The notes under the pieces were generated by a model. The model was not told the DNA's origin, did no database searches, and saw nothing but the letters and a program-made list of their open reading frames with translations. The translations under genes were made by a program, and so were the position numbers. 39,724 nucleotides of DNA, taken from positions 1-39,724 of the forward strand of contig JAIRMC010000090.1 of assembly GCA_031258965.1 (NCBI GenBank). The letters are read 5' to 3'. This document shows, one piece after another, positions 17,290 to 26,634 of this stretch; position 1 is the stretch's first letter, and every line of letters starts with the position of its first letter. This DNA comes from Azoarcus sp. Lineage in GTDB: Bacteria > Pseudomonadota > Gammaproteobacteria > Burkholderiales > Rhodocyclaceae.

Positions 17290-19203
17290 TCAAACTTTGA
17301 AACCGGAAACCGAACCTTTCAGTTCGATTGCGAGGTCGGCCAACTGACCAACCGATTCAGCCGTTTGCTTGGTGCCATGGGTCGTCTGCTCGGTAATGGC
17401 GAGGATGTCCTTCATGGTCTCCGCGACCCGGATGGCCTCGGCGGCCTGATCCTGCGTATCGGTGGAGATTTGTTCGATCAGGTGGGCGGCATCCATCGAC
17501 ACCTGTCCCATCTCGGCCAGCGCCTGACCGGCCGCGTCCGATAGCCGCGCGCCCTCCACCACGTCGCGCGTAGCGTTTTCCATGGCGCCGACGGCATCCT
17601 GAGTGTCGGTTTGGATGGTCTTCACGATAGCCGCGATCTGCTTGGTCGCTTCGGCGGAACGTTCCGCCAGACGCTGCACCTCTTCCGCAACCACGGTGAA
17701 GCCGCGTCCGGCTTCGCCCGCGGAGGCGGCCTGGATGGCGGCGTTCAAGGCTAGCACGTTGGTTTGTTCGGTAATGTCGGAGATCAGTTCCACGATTTCG
17801 CCGATTTCCTGCGAGGATTCGCCCAAGCGCTTGATGCGCTTTGAGGTTTCCTGGATTTTTTCGCGGATCGCGTTCATGCCGTGGATGGTGTTTTCCACCG
17901 CGTCGGCCCCCTTGCGCGCCGACTCCAGCGACCGGCGGGCGACCTGCGCGGTATGCAGCGCCCGTTCGGACGATTGGGTCATTTGCTGCGCCATGCTCTG
18001 CACAGTGGCACCGGCTTCTTCGATCTGGTGCGACTGGCGTTCGGTGGCGTCGAGCAGTTCCGCCGACGTGTGCTGCGCGGTCTGGGTGGCGCTGGTCACG
18101 CGACCGGCGGCGTCGTTGATCCGGCTCACCAGCATCGCCAATTCTTCAATGGTGTAGTTCACCGAGTCGGCAATCGCGCCGGTAATATCTTCCGAAACCG
18201 TGGTGCGGATGGTGAGGTCGCCGTCGGCAAGGTCGCCCATCTCGTTCATCAGCCGCAGGATCGCCGCTTGCGTATGGTTGCGCTCGTCTTCGGAGTGTTG
18301 GCGCTGACGGTCGATGCTGGCCTGGCGGGCAACGACTTCGCTGCGATAGACCTTGGTGATGAGAATCAGCACCAGCAGTGCGGCAAGCGCACAAACCAGC
18401 GTCGCCATCGAGAGCGCGCCGAAAATGCTCGACGCGCTGGCAAAGGCGTTGCCCAGGATGCCGACATCTCTGAATATCGTCGCCGCCTGGCTGTTCAGGC
18501 GATTGCTGGCCGCCTGGACCGTTAACAGCAGTTTCAGGTCGCCTTCGAGGTTTTGTATGGCGGCCTGGACATCCTGCGAACCGCTGTCCATCGCCTCGCG
18601 CGCGGCCATCAGCCTGGACAGTTGCAACATGATGGCGCTATCCGACGAGGAGGTGAGCGAGGTCAGTTCGTTTTCTTTGTCGAGAATCAGCCGGATATCC
18701 TGCTCCATCTGCCCCCAACCGTTGACAACGGCTTCGAGCAAGGGCTGTTCGCTGGTATCGACCATGCGCACGGGACGGCCATCCAGCTCACCGCCCTGGA
18801 AGAGCGCCTCCTTGAGGACGTTGAAACGGTCGCGGCTCGTCCTCAGTTCCTGGAACGCGCCGACCTGCCCCTGAAGCGCCAGTTGTCCCGCCTTGGCGAT
18901 CTGCTGCGAGAGCGCCTGCAACTCGCCTGTCACCGCAACCTGGTTCGCCACTTCGCTGATGCGCCAGTTCTGGAAAATCATCAGACCGGCGGTCGCCAGG
19001 CCCAGCAACACGAACAGCCAGGCCAAGCTGCGCACCCGCCCGGAACCCGCCGGTTGCTGATGTTCTCCGGATGCCGCCGCGATCCGTTCGGCGGTCAGGG
19101 ATCGCGCCGCCGCCGTCTGGTTTTCCAGAAAGGTTGTGGTTGTGGTGTCCGAGGGCTGTTGCCCTTGCTCAGCCGAACGATCCGAAAAGAGCTGTAATGC
19201 CAT
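17290..19203 (-). CDS. pilJ: methyl-accepting chemotaxis protein PilJ
   Basis: This 637-aa membrane receptor feeds signals to ChpA through the CheW-like PilI. The N-terminal ~56 residues are cytoplasmic and polar. TM1 spans about 57-78 ([18 protein letters not shown]). The periplasmic helical sensor with PilJ-type repeats spans about 80-258, and TM2 about 260-285. A HAMP-like linker follows, then the signalling hairpin with tip [20 protein letters not shown] near 483-502. The ATG at 19203 has AGG-type ribosome binding upstream; the longer open frame above it belongs to pilI read out of phase. It ends TGA 29 bp before the chpA ATG. Confidence 0.95.
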   Translation of the reverse strand: MALQLFSDRSAEQGQQPSDTTTTTFLENQTAAARSLTAERIAAASGEHQQPAGSGRVRSLAWLFVLLGLATAGLMIFQNWRISEVANQVAVTGELQALSQQIAKAGQLALQGQVGAFQELRTSRDRFNVLKEALFQGGELDGRPVRMVDTSEQPLLEAVVNGWGQMEQDIRLILDKENELTSLTSSSDSAIMLQLSRLMAAREAMDSGSQDVQAAIQNLEGDLKLLLTVQAASNRLNSQAATIFRDVGILGNAFASASSIFGALSMATLVCALAALLVLILITKVYRSEVVARQASIDRQRQHSEDERNHTQAAILRLMNEMGDLADGDLTIRTTVSEDITGAIADSVNYTIEELAMLVSRINDAAGRVTSATQTAQHTSAELLDATERQSHQIEEAGATVQSMAQQMTQSSERALHTAQVARRSLESARKGADAVENTIHGMNAIREKIQETSKRIKRLGESSQEIGEIVELISDITEQTNVLALNAAIQAASAGEAGRGFTVVAEEVQRLAERSAEATKQIAAIVKTIQTDTQDAVGAMENATRDVVEGARLSDAAGQALAEMGQVSMDAAHLIEQISTDTQDQAAEAIRVAETMKDILAITEQTTHGTKQTAESVGQLADLAIELKGSVSGFKV

Positions 19204-19222
19204 TTGCCTTGCTCCGCCGCGA

Positions 19223-19792
19223 TTATTGATTCGCCGATCTTTGATTGAGGATATTGGAAGGAACGATGTCGTGCCCCCATCCGAGGCCCGCATCGAGAAA
19301 AACGCTATTCGCCAAGAGCTGCGAGATGTCCAGCCGCAGCCAAAGCTGGTTGTTCGCATCCCGCAGATGCCCGCTCACCCAGGGGCGAGGGTCCGCCTCG
19401 CTCGCGTCCGGTTCGAAATCGTCCTCGTTGCGCAGCCCCAGCACACGCGACACCAGGATGGCGCTGTGTATGTTCTGCCTAGCGCCAATCAGCAACAGGC
19501 GGGATTGCGCGCCGGGCGAGGGAATGGGCGGGCCATCATGGAAACGCGACAAGTCGACGACGCTGTACAGCACGCCGCGTACATTCACCAAGCCGCGATA
19601 CCACTCGTGCGTGAGCGGCACCGGCGCCAACGCGGGGGGCGCTATGATTTCGCCTGTGTCGGGCAGACCGAGCAGCCAGTGCTCGTTTCCCGCCAGCACC
19701 CCCAACAACCCCCGGCGCTCGCCTGTGCGGGACTCGGCCAGACGGCGGGCGAGATTTTCCTGGAACTGGCGCAGACTGATTCGCTTGGACAT
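19223..19792 (-). CDS. pilI: CheW-like coupling protein PilI
   Basis: This 189-aa CheW-domain adaptor links PilJ to ChpA. After a helical lead ([18 protein letters not shown]), the domain reads [20 protein letters not shown], then [21 protein letters not shown] (the CheW core with the conserved GxxNxRG), and a C-terminal [14 protein letters not shown] strand. The start at 19792 lies 5 bp after the pilH stop, so the genes are coupled; pilJ begins 19 bp beyond its end. Confidence 0.93.
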   Translation of the reverse strand: MSKRISLRQFQENLARRLAESRTGERRGLLGVLAGNEHWLLGLPDTGEIIAPPALAPVPLTHEWYRGLVNVRGVLYSVVDLSRFHDGPPIPSPGAQSRLLLIGARQNIHSAILVSRVLGLRNEDDFEPDASEADPRPWVSGHLRDANNQLWLRLDISQLLANSVFLDAGLGWGHDIVPSNILNQRSANQ

Positions 19793-19797
19793 TTCGC

Positions 19798-20163
19798 TCA
19801 GCCGATGCTCCTGATACGTGCAAGCAGAGCGCCATAGTCGAGAGGCTTTACGATATAGTCGTATGCGCCCTGGCGCATACCCCAAATCCTGTCGGTCTCA
19901 AGTCCCTTGCTGGTGCACATGATTATTGGAATACCGCGCGTGGTTTCCCACCGCGATATCGTGCGCGTGGCCTGGTAGCCATTCATGCCGGGCATGACGA
20001 CATCCATCAGAATCAGGTCGGGCAATTCGCTGCGGCTTTTATTGATGGCATCTTCCCCACTTTCGGCGGTAACGACTTGATAACCGCTGCGGGAGAGAAC
20101 CTCGGTCAACGCCAGCCGCTCGGTGGGCGAATCATCGACTATGAGCACTTTTTTGATTGACAT
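19798..20163 (-). CDS. pilH: response regulator PilH
   Basis: This 121-aa single-domain receiver has the acidic pair DD in LIVDDSPTER, phospho-acceptor Asp in LILMDVVMPGMNGYQ, a switch Thr/Ser in IIMCTSKG and Lys in VKPLDY. There is no output domain. In Pseudomonas PilH is thought to drain phosphate from ChpA and modulate PilT-linked retraction. The ATG at 20163 gives the family start MSIKKVLIVDD; the frame extends upstream but without matching sequence. It sits 34 bp after pilG. Confidence 0.93.
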   Translation of the reverse strand: MSIKKVLIVDDSPTERLALTEVLSRSGYQVVTAESGEDAINKSRSELPDLILMDVVMPGMNGYQATRTISRWETTRGIPIIMCTSKGLETDRIWGMRQGAYDYIVKPLDYGALLARIRSIG

Positions 20164-20197
20164 CGTCGGAACTTTCCATCGGGTATTGCAAATAACT

Positions 20198-20584
20198 TCA
20201 ACGCGGGTGGCTCCCGCCATGTTCGGAAACAGCCTTGATCAGACTGTCTTTCGTGAAAGGCTTGGTGAGATATTCGTCCGACCCCACCATGCGACCGCGC
20301 GCGCGGTCGAAAAGTCCGTCCTTGGAAGACAGCATGATCACCGGCGTTGTCGCCAGTCTTGGGTTTTTCTTGATGAGAGCGCAAGTCTGATAACCATCCA
20401 GACGAGGCATCATAATGTCAACGAAAATGACATCAGGGTGATGATCGGTAATCTTGGCCAAAGCATCGAAACCGTCTTCGGCCAATAGCACCTGACAACC
20501 TACCTGCCTGAGAAATATCTCGGCGCTACGGCGGATGGTGTTGCTGTCATCAATGACCATCACCTTGAGTCCGCTCAGATCCAT
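20198..20584 (-). CDS. pilG: response regulator PilG
   Basis: This 128-aa single-domain receiver begins MDLSGLKVMVIDDSNTIRR. The phospho-Asp is in VIFVDIMMPRLDGYQTC, the switch residues in VIMLSSKDGLFD and the Lys in TKPFTKDSL. It is the first gene of pilG-pilH-pilI-pilJ-chpA, and in Pseudomonas it links the chemosensory array to pilus extension. The ATG at 20584 is preceded by GGAG about 12 bases upstream. The 228-bp gap to thiE is the divergent promoter region. I could not pick a firm -35/-10 pair there. Confidence 0.93.
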   Translation of the reverse strand: MDLSGLKVMVIDDSNTIRRSAEIFLRQVGCQVLLAEDGFDALAKITDHHPDVIFVDIMMPRLDGYQTCALIKKNPRLATTPVIMLSSKDGLFDRARGRMVGSDEYLTKPFTKDSLIKAVSEHGGSHPR

Positions 20585-20812
20585 GCATCCCACTCCCCAG
20601 AGACGCACCGCCCTCGGCGGCACCGTCGGAATTGTTACGATCTCCGGCAAGGATACCGCAAAAGACCCGCCCTGATACAGATATAAGTCCCCGCGAAACA
20701 GCAAGGATGCCACTCTCTAAAAAACCTGTCACGGCGGCACGGTAACAACGGCATATTGGTTTATTTTCACGACACCAATCGGAAGGAAGCGCGAAAACGA
20801 AATGAGAAAAGA

Positions 20813-21457
20813 ATGAATAGGTTCAACTTATTGTGCGGATGCGGCTTATACGCGGTAACGCCGGACGAATCCGATACCGGGCGCATGCTGGCGAAGACTT
20901 CCCGCGTACTGGCCGCTCGCCCGTGTCTGTTGCAATATCGTAACAAACTTGCCACTACAACGTTGCGCCGCGAACAAGCGAAACATCTCCTAACGCTTTG
21001 CCGCGACGCGGGGACGCCGTTGATCATCAACGACGATCTGGCGCTTACCCTCGATCTCGGGGCCGACGGCGTCCACCTCGGGCGCGGCGACGGTGATGCG
21101 GCGGCGGCGCGGCGCGCGCTTGATGCGCTGGGGCCGGGGCGCATCCTCGGGGTATCGTGCTACGACGAGTGGCCGCGCGCCATGGCGGGCGCGGCGGCGG
21201 GTGCGGATTATGTCGCCTTTGGCGCCATGTTTGCTTCGTCTACCAAGCCGTCGGCGGCGCGCGCGCCATTGGCGCTGCTCGGGCGGGCGCGCCGCGAACT
21301 GAAGGTGACCGTGGCGGCCATCGGCGGCATCACGCTTGCCAACGCGGGCGAAGTTTTCGCCGCGGGGGCCAATCTCGTGGCGGTCATTTCCGATGTTTTC
21401 GATGCGCCTGATCCGGGCGCGCGGGCGCAGGCTTACCGGATGTTGTCGGGCGGATAG
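20813..21457 (+). CDS. thiE: thiamine-phosphate synthase
   Basis: This 214-aa TIM-barrel enzyme joins hydroxymethylpyrimidine pyrophosphate and thiazole phosphate to make thiamine monophosphate. Evidence includes GLYAVTPD at the start, CLLQYRNK (pyrimidine-binding Gln/Arg), LIINDDLALTLDLGADGVHL (Mg/diphosphate acidic pair), GVSCYDEW, YVAFGAMFASSTKPSA and the phosphate-binding AIGGITLANAGEVFAAGA. The start at 20813 is the first with a family-like N-terminus. I see no TPP riboswitch upstream. It is followed after 19 bp by the M23 peptidase gene. Confidence 0.95.
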   Translation: MNRFNLLCGCGLYAVTPDESDTGRMLAKTSRVLAARPCLLQYRNKLATTTLRREQAKHLLTLCRDAGTPLIINDDLALTLDLGADGVHLGRGDGDAAAARRALDALGPGRILGVSCYDEWPRAMAGAAAGADYVAFGAMFASSTKPSAARAPLALLGRARRELKVTVAAIGGITLANAGEVFAAGANLVAVISDVFDAPDPGARAQAYRMLSGG

Positions 21458-21476
21458 CCACAAGGGAAGACTCCTG

Positions 21477-22325
21477 ATGAAAAGTTGGTTTTGCTTGATG
21501 ATATTCCTGCTTTTCCGCCCGCTCGCGGCAGCCCAGGCGTCCGGCAGCGATGATTATCCGTTCAGGATCGAAGAAGCCAGATCCCCGCAGGGCATCCGGT
21601 TCATCGCCATCAATGACGGCCCGGCGCCGATGACGGTTTTTTTCAAACTGGACGGAAGCAACATCCAGGCCAACAAGAAGTTACCACTGGCGACCGCTAT
21701 CGCTCCGCGCACATCCCAGGAGATCGTCCGGGTTTCGCCGCGCAAGCGTTCGGAGCGCTTCAGTTTCCAGTACGAGCATTCCGCCATTATTGGCGATGCC
21801 TTTACGCCGCCCGACGAGGCTTACCGCTACCGGCTGCCCTTCGAGAAAGGCGTGCGAACGCAAATCGTCCAAGAACCCGGCGGCACGCTTACCACCCACA
21901 ACAGTGACCGTCTCCGCAACGCCGTCGATTTCGGTCTTCCCGAAGGAACGCTCGTGACCGCCGCGCGCGCGGGAACCGTGATCGAAGTCAAGGATGGCTT
22001 CACCGTGGGTCGGCTCGATCCGGCGCTTGCCGGGCGGGCCAACCGCGTCATCATCGTCCATTCCGACAACACCATCGGCCATTACCTGCATCTCGCGCCG
22101 AAACGGGTGCTGGTGCGCCCCGGACAGCGGGTCGGCGTCGGCGAGGCAATCGCCCATTCCGGCAACACCGGGTACAGCGGCGGCCCGCACCTGCATTTCG
22201 ACGTGCGCCGGGCGGCGGTCGGGCCGGGCGGCGCTGTGGCGCAAAAATCGCTGCCCGTGAATTTCCATGACGCGGCGGGCAGGAAAATCACAATCAAGAA
22301 AGGCGCGTGGGTCGAGGCGGACTAG
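21477..22325 (+). CDS. secreted M23-family (LytM-like) peptidase
   Basis: This 282-aa exported protein has a signal peptide MKSWFCLMIFLLFRPLAAAQ (cut near AQA-S). An N-terminal beta-rich region (~25-140) resembles the DUF-like domain found before some M23 domains. In the peptidase, the first zinc ligands come from THNSDRLRNAVDF, the variant spacing seen in the YAVDF subgroup, rather than the compact HxGxD. It then has GTLVTAARAGTVIEV, HLAPKRVLVRPGQRV, AHSGNTGYSGGPHLHFDVR (second zinc site HxH). It probably cuts peptidoglycan cross-links or regulates amidases in the periplasm. Start chosen for the signal peptide and a GGGAAGA ribosome site. Confidence 0.88.
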   Translation: MKSWFCLMIFLLFRPLAAAQASGSDDYPFRIEEARSPQGIRFIAINDGPAPMTVFFKLDGSNIQANKKLPLATAIAPRTSQEIVRVSPRKRSERFSFQYEHSAIIGDAFTPPDEAYRYRLPFEKGVRTQIVQEPGGTLTTHNSDRLRNAVDFGLPEGTLVTAARAGTVIEVKDGFTVGRLDPALAGRANRVIIVHSDNTIGHYLHLAPKRVLVRPGQRVGVGEAIAHSGNTGYSGGPHLHFDVRRAAVGPGGAVAQKSLPVNFHDAAGRKITIKKGAWVEAD

Positions 22326-22366
22326 CATCTCGTTTCACTATTTCGACATTATCCCTGAAATACCTA

Positions 22367-22394
22367 TTGACTGAATGAATGCGGATGATATTAT
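22367..22394 (+). promoter_or_regulatory. putative sigma-70 promoter for the secretin-ATPase operon
   Basis: TTGACT at 22367-22372 and TATTAT at 22389-22394 are separated by 16 bp, lying 34 bp before the secretin ATG. The local sequence is AT-rich compared with its surroundings. It is a near-consensus promoter by eye; no mapping data. Confidence 0.55.
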
Positions 22395-22427
22395 GCCTGA
22401 GACAATACAGCGCAGCATTCCGAGCAT

Positions 22428-24185
22428 ATGCCAATACTATTCGTAATTCTGTCGATCATACTTGCAGGATGCATGCATGCGCCGCCGCGCGACGATGCCC
22501 GCATGCCCGCCTTCACGCATTTGCAGGCGTTGCGGACAGAAGCGTCGGTTTCGCCAGGCGGATCCGCGCGCCATGACGTTCATGACGCTGGACAACCATC
22601 GCCGCCGGCGGCTGCCCGTCCATCCGCCCCCGCCGCGCATCCGCCTGAGCCTGTTTACTCGCTCGACGTACATCTGGTTCCAGCGGAGCAACTGCTCGCG
22701 GCCATCGCACGCGATCAACGGCTGGATTTCGACCTCCATCCCGGCGTTGACGGACTCATCAGCCTGAGCGCCCTCGACCGCCCCTTGCCGGAACTGATCG
22801 AGCGCATTTGCGCGCAAGCCGGGCTGCATTGCCCTTTCGACGGTCGCCGCCTTGCCGCAATGCCCGATACGCCATTCCTGCGCGCCTACCACGTCGATTA
22901 CCTCAACCTCTCGCGCGACATGAACGGCGCGGTCGCCACAAGCACCCAAATCGCCACCAGCGCCAGCGCCGTCGAAGGCGTGCGGGACAGCAGCAGCGGC
23001 AATACTTCGCTCACCCGCATCGAAACCAAAACGACCAACCACTTCTGGGAATCGCTCGAAGCCAGCATCCGCAGTCTGTTGAAAGAACACGAACATCACG
23101 TCCGCAAACCGCGCTGCGAAGCCCTGCGCCAACGCACGCCGTCCGCCAAGAGCGCTGCCTCGCCCGCCTGCGATGGCGGCGGCAATGACCCGGCTTTCGT
23201 CATCAGCCACCGCGAGACCGGCGTTCTGATGGTGCTCGCCAACGCCCGCCAGCACAGACAAGTCGCCGAATTCATCGACCTCGTGCAAGGCGCGGCGCGT
23301 CAGCAGGTGATGGTCGAAGCCACCATCGTGGAGGTCACGCTTGCCGACGGCTACCGGCAAGGCATCGACTGGAGCCGCTTTGGCGCACGCTCGGCAGAGG
23401 TGCGCCCGCTCGGCACGGATGATGCCATTGCCATGACGCCCGCCATCGCCTATCTCACGGATCGATTCAGCTTGCGGCTCGACTGGCTGGAGACCTTCGG
23501 CACGGTCAAAGTACTCTCCAGCCCGAGGCTTTCGGTGCTCAACAACCAGACGGCCATTCTCAAAGTGGTGGAAGAAGTCGTCTATTTCCTCGTCGAGGCC
23601 TCGACCACGGAATACGGTGAGAGCGAGCGCGAGAAAATCACCGCCACCACCAGACCACAATCGGTGTCGGTTGGCTTGGTCATGGCGCTTACGCCCCAGA
23701 TCGGGCGCGGCGGCGAGATCATCCTCAGCGTGCGGCCCACCATCTCCAGCATTTCGGGGTTCAAGGACGACCCCAATCCCGCGCTTCAGAACATCCCCAA
23801 TCGCGTCCCGCAAATACGCACGCGCGAAATCGAATCCGTGCTCCGGCTCGCCGACGGCGAAATCGCCGTCCTTGGCGGTCTGATGGAAGACAAGATCGAT
23901 TACGACACCGGACGCATTCCGATCCTGGGCGCGATACCCCTGCTCGGCGAACTGCTCGCCCGGCGGGAAAACAGCGTGCGCCGCACCGAACTGGCGATCT
24001 TCCTGCGCCCACGCCTGATCCGCCGCCCAGGACTTGACGGCGATTACGCCGCCGAACGCGCGGCGCTGCCGGATGCCGCCTTCCTGCGCACGATGCCCGA
24101 TCCGGGCGGACGCAACTTCCCCGCCGGGCAGGAACACGGTTTACCCGCCGCCTCGCCCCTGGCACCGCATCCCGACATGCCATGA
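22428..24185 (+). CDS. MshL-like outer-membrane secretin lipoprotein
   Basis: This 585-aa protein has a lipoprotein signal (ILAGC, Cys at residue 15). An STN/secretin N-terminal domain (~77-150, with LLAAIARDQRLDFDLHPGVD) and a Ser/Thr-rich region with GVRDSSSGNTS near 190 follow. The secretin domain (~290-535) contains QQVMVEATIVEVTLADGYRQ, VLSSPRLSVLNNQTAILKV, ADGEIAVLGGLMED and the closing LAIFLRPRLI. This order matches MshL/PilN-type secretins of MSHA pili and type II-like systems, rather than PilQ (no AMIN domains). The gene ends in a 4-bp ATGA overlap with the ATPase gene. No pilin, pilot or assembly genes are next to it, so the machine it serves is not identified here. Confidence 0.87.
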   Translation: MPILFVILSIILAGCMHAPPRDDARMPAFTHLQALRTEASVSPGGSARHDVHDAGQPSPPAAARPSAPAAHPPEPVYSLDVHLVPAEQLLAAIARDQRLDFDLHPGVDGLISLSALDRPLPELIERICAQAGLHCPFDGRRLAAMPDTPFLRAYHVDYLNLSRDMNGAVATSTQIATSASAVEGVRDSSSGNTSLTRIETKTTNHFWESLEASIRSLLKEHEHHVRKPRCEALRQRTPSAKSAASPACDGGGNDPAFVISHRETGVLMVLANARQHRQVAEFIDLVQGAARQQVMVEATIVEVTLADGYRQGIDWSRFGARSAEVRPLGTDDAIAMTPAIAYLTDRFSLRLDWLETFGTVKVLSSPRLSVLNNQTAILKVVEEVVYFLVEASTTEYGESEREKITATTRPQSVSVGLVMALTPQIGRGGEIILSVRPTISSISGFKDDPNPALQNIPNRVPQIRTREIESVLRLADGEIAVLGGLMEDKIDYDTGRIPILGAIPLLGELLARRENSVRRTELAIFLRPRLIRRPGLDGDYAAERAALPDAAFLRTMPDPGGRNFPAGQEHGLPAASPLAPHPDMP

Positions 24186-25912
24186 ACGCACCCCATACCA
24201 CTACCGCCGCCACGCCCATCGGCCAGACCCTGGTCACCGCCGGACTGATCGGCTGCGACCAGCTACGCATCGCCCTACACGAACAGCGCCGTGCGCATCG
24301 CCCCTTCGGCCAGATATGCGTGGAACTGGGCTTCGTCACCGAGGCCATGCTGCGCGATGCGCTCTCCGCCCGGCTCGGGCGACAGGCGGTGGAACTCGCC
24401 GGGGCGGTCATCGACCCCGCGACGCTGGCGCTCGTTCCGGAGGCGCTCGCCCGGCGGCATACCGCGCTGCCGCTCGCCCATGACGAGGCCGCCGCCACGC
24501 TTACGGTGGCCATGGCCGATCCGCAAAACCTCATCGCCCTCGACGCGCTCGCCGCCCACTGCGGCCCGGCGCTGCGGCTACGCCCGGCGCTCGCAGCCGA
24601 ATCCGACATCCGCGAGGCGCTCGACCGCCACTACGGCTACCGCCTTGCCATCGACGACATCCTCCAGGAACTCGAAACCGCCACGCCCGTCACCGCAAGC
24701 GCCCGCCACGAAGCCGCCCATCCGCTCATGCGCCTCGTCGACGCACTGCTCATCGACGCGGTCAAGGCCGACGCATCGGACATCCACTTTGAACCCGAAG
24801 CCGGCTTCCTGCGCATCCGTTACCGCATGGACGGCATCCTGCACCAGGTGCGCGCCCTGCACGCGGGGCACGGGCCAGCCATGACCGTGCGGCTCAAGGT
24901 CATGGCCGGGCTGAACATCGCCGAGACGCGCGCGCCGCAGGATGGCCGCGTCTCGCTCACCGTCGCCGGACGGCCCATTGATTTCCGCGTCTCTACCCTG
25001 CCAACCCTGCACGGCGAGAACATCGTGCTACGCATCCTCGACCGCCAGCGCGGCATCGTCGCCCTCGACCGGATCGGCTTCGACCCCGCGCAGCACAGCG
25101 CCATCGCCCGCATGCTGGCCCGCCCGGAGGGGCTGATCCTCGTCACCGGCCCCACCGGCAGCGGCAAGACCACCACTCTTTACGCCATGCTCGAACACCT
25201 TGACGACGAAGCGCTCAACATCATGACACTGGAAGACCCGGTCGAATACCCCATGCCGCGCATTCGCCAGACCACCGTGGGGGAAGCCGCGCGGATCGAC
25301 TTCGCCGCCGGTGTCCGCGCCCTGTTGCGCCAAGACCCTGATGTCATTCTCATCGGCGAAATCCGCGACGCGGAAACCGCCGAAATGGCCCTGCGCGCCG
25401 CGATGACCGGGCATCGCGTTTTCGCCACCCTGCATACCAACACCGCCATCGGCGCCATTGCCCGCCTGTTCGACCTTGGCATCCGCCCGGCGCTGCTCGC
25501 GGGCAATTTGTGCGGGGTAATCGCACAACGCCTTGTGCGCCGCCTGTGCCCGGACTGCCGCCGCCTCGCCCCGGCAAGCGCCGTGGAGCGCCACGCTCTT
25601 GGCCTATCTGCCAGCGGCGGCGGGGAAATCCTCCTTGGTCACGCCACCGGCTGCCCGGCCTGCGGCGGCAGGGGGTATCGCGGTCGCCAGGCGATTTTCG
25701 AGGCGCTGCCCATCGACGATGCGCTCGACGAACGCATCGCCGCAAACGCCGCGCCCGCCGAACTCGCGCGGGCAGCCCGCGCCCAGGGCTGCCCCGCACT
25801 CAGCGACGATGGCCGCCGCAAGGCGCTCGACGGCAGTACCTCGCCCGACGAACTACACCGCGTCATCGGGCCGCTGCCACCCGCCGCGCCAGTAGAGATG
25901 ACACTACCATGA
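24182..25912 (+). CDS. GspE/MshE/PilB-family assembly ATPase
   Basis: This 576-aa secretion or pilus extension ATPase has an MshEN-type N-terminal domain (~10-150) with GQTLVTAGLIGCDQLRIAL and FGQICVELGFVTEAML repeats. The motor follows: Walker A GPTGSGKTTTLYAML (~323-337), Asp box MTLEDPVEYPMPRI, Walker B QDPDVILIGEIRD, and His box GHRVFATLHTNTA. The zinc tetracysteine CPDC...CPAC near 455-500 is typical of GspE and PilB. It is complete. The start overlaps the secretin stop by 4 bp, so translation is coupled. Its own stop overlaps another ATG at 25909, where a platform protein (GspF/MshG) would be expected but only a short frame exists. Confidence 0.92.
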   Translation: MNAPHTTTAATPIGQTLVTAGLIGCDQLRIALHEQRRAHRPFGQICVELGFVTEAMLRDALSARLGRQAVELAGAVIDPATLALVPEALARRHTALPLAHDEAAATLTVAMADPQNLIALDALAAHCGPALRLRPALAAESDIREALDRHYGYRLAIDDILQELETATPVTASARHEAAHPLMRLVDALLIDAVKADASDIHFEPEAGFLRIRYRMDGILHQVRALHAGHGPAMTVRLKVMAGLNIAETRAPQDGRVSLTVAGRPIDFRVSTLPTLHGENIVLRILDRQRGIVALDRIGFDPAQHSAIARMLARPEGLILVTGPTGSGKTTTLYAMLEHLDDEALNIMTLEDPVEYPMPRIRQTTVGEAARIDFAAGVRALLRQDPDVILIGEIRDAETAEMALRAAMTGHRVFATLHTNTAIGAIARLFDLGIRPALLAGNLCGVIAQRLVRRLCPDCRRLAPASAVERHALGLSASGGGEILLGHATGCPACGGRGYRGRQAIFEALPIDDALDERIAANAAPAELARAARAQGCPALSDDGRRKALDGSTSPDELHRVIGPLPPAAPVEMTLP

Positions 25913-26049
25913 GTCGCCATCGCGCCTGCGTTCAACGCGCTTATCCGCCGGAATTTGGTAATACATTACCTCTGCTGTTTTGCCGGAAAAACAACAGCGC
26001 GTCCATTGCCCGGCAACCGTCACTCGCCCATCTACTTTTGCTTCCATGA
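25909..26049 (+). pseudogene. short frame after gspE-like gene, possible cut-off start of the next operon gene
   Basis: An ATG at 25909 overlaps the ATPase TGA in the coupled ATGA arrangement used by the two genes before it. It opens a 46-codon frame (MSRHRACVQRAYPPEF...) that I do not recognise. Composition shifts towards A+T within it. The simplest reading is that only the first codons of a downstream gene (a GspF-like platform protein would be usual) survive, and the rest was lost when the sequence to the right arrived. It may equally be chance. Confidence 0.25.
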
Positions 26050-26103
26050 GATCGAATCCCCCCAATCCCGGCAATAGCGTGTCCAACGTTTCCCTGAAGC
26101 CAC

Positions 26104-26634
26104 CTAACCGCCTTTTATTTTCTGGCGGATTTCACGCTTGAGCCATCTCTTGATCTGTCCCCACCCGTCCTCGCTGTGTTCCCGCTGCCTTTCCTCCGCC
26201 TCCCAGGCATCGAGAAGGCGAGTCAGAAGCACCGCCAGGGATTCGCGTTCGGCATCGCTCAATACGGAAAAAAGACGCCCGGCGCTTTGCTGCCGATGCC
26301 GATGCTGTTCGGCCAATTCAAGACGCCCCTGTCCAGTCAGTTGCAGAAGAAAATTGCGCTTATCCTTTTCGCTGCGCCGCCGGGTAATGGCACCGCTTTT
26401 TTCCAGTTTTATCAGGAGTTCGCTCAAGGAAGCGGAGCGGATATGGAGTCGCTCCAGCAACTCGCGCTGGCTGACACTTTCGGATTCGGCAAGAACGGAG
26501 AGGATATGCCCTTGAGCATGACGCGCGCCACCCCGATGAAAATGATGTCCGCGTACCATCCATTTAGCGGCGCGATGAAAAAGATACAACAACTGTTCAT
26601 CGCTACAGGGTTCGGTTTTGCTGTTCTCCGGCAT
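26104..26634 (-). CDS. MarR-family transcriptional regulator
   Basis: This 176-aa winged-helix regulator is expected to act as a dimer on palindromic sites. A His-rich segment RGHHFHRGGARHAQGH precedes the fold. The recognition region reads VSQRELLERLHIRSASLSEL, and the wing is ITRRRSEKDKRNFLLQLTGQG. A charged C-terminal helix follows (WEAEERQREHSED). The ATG at 26634 was chosen as the first start after which homology-like sequence begins; ribosome binding there is weak. The gene overlaps the upstream Cys-rich ORF by 32 bp, so translational coupling is likely. The His-rich N-terminus and the Cys-rich partner hint at metal or redox sensing (inference). Confidence 0.85.
   Translation of the reverse strand: MPENSKTEPCSDEQLLYLFHRAAKWMVRGHHFHRGGARHAQGHILSVLAESESVSQRELLERLHIRSASLSELLIKLEKSGAITRRRSEKDKRNFLLQLTGQGRLELAEQHRHRQQSAGRLFSVLSDAERESLAVLLTRLLDAWEAEERQREHSEDGWGQIKRWLKREIRQKIKGG

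Noticed and set aside
20585-20812. A TPP riboswitch upstream of thiE
   Set aside because: I found no CUGAGA-type conserved core or matching stems in the 228-bp gap.
22437-24137. A 566-codon minus-strand frame opposite the secretin gene
   Set aside because: The plus strand encodes a well-formed secretin with lipoprotein signal and coupled start; the antisense frame shows no family features.
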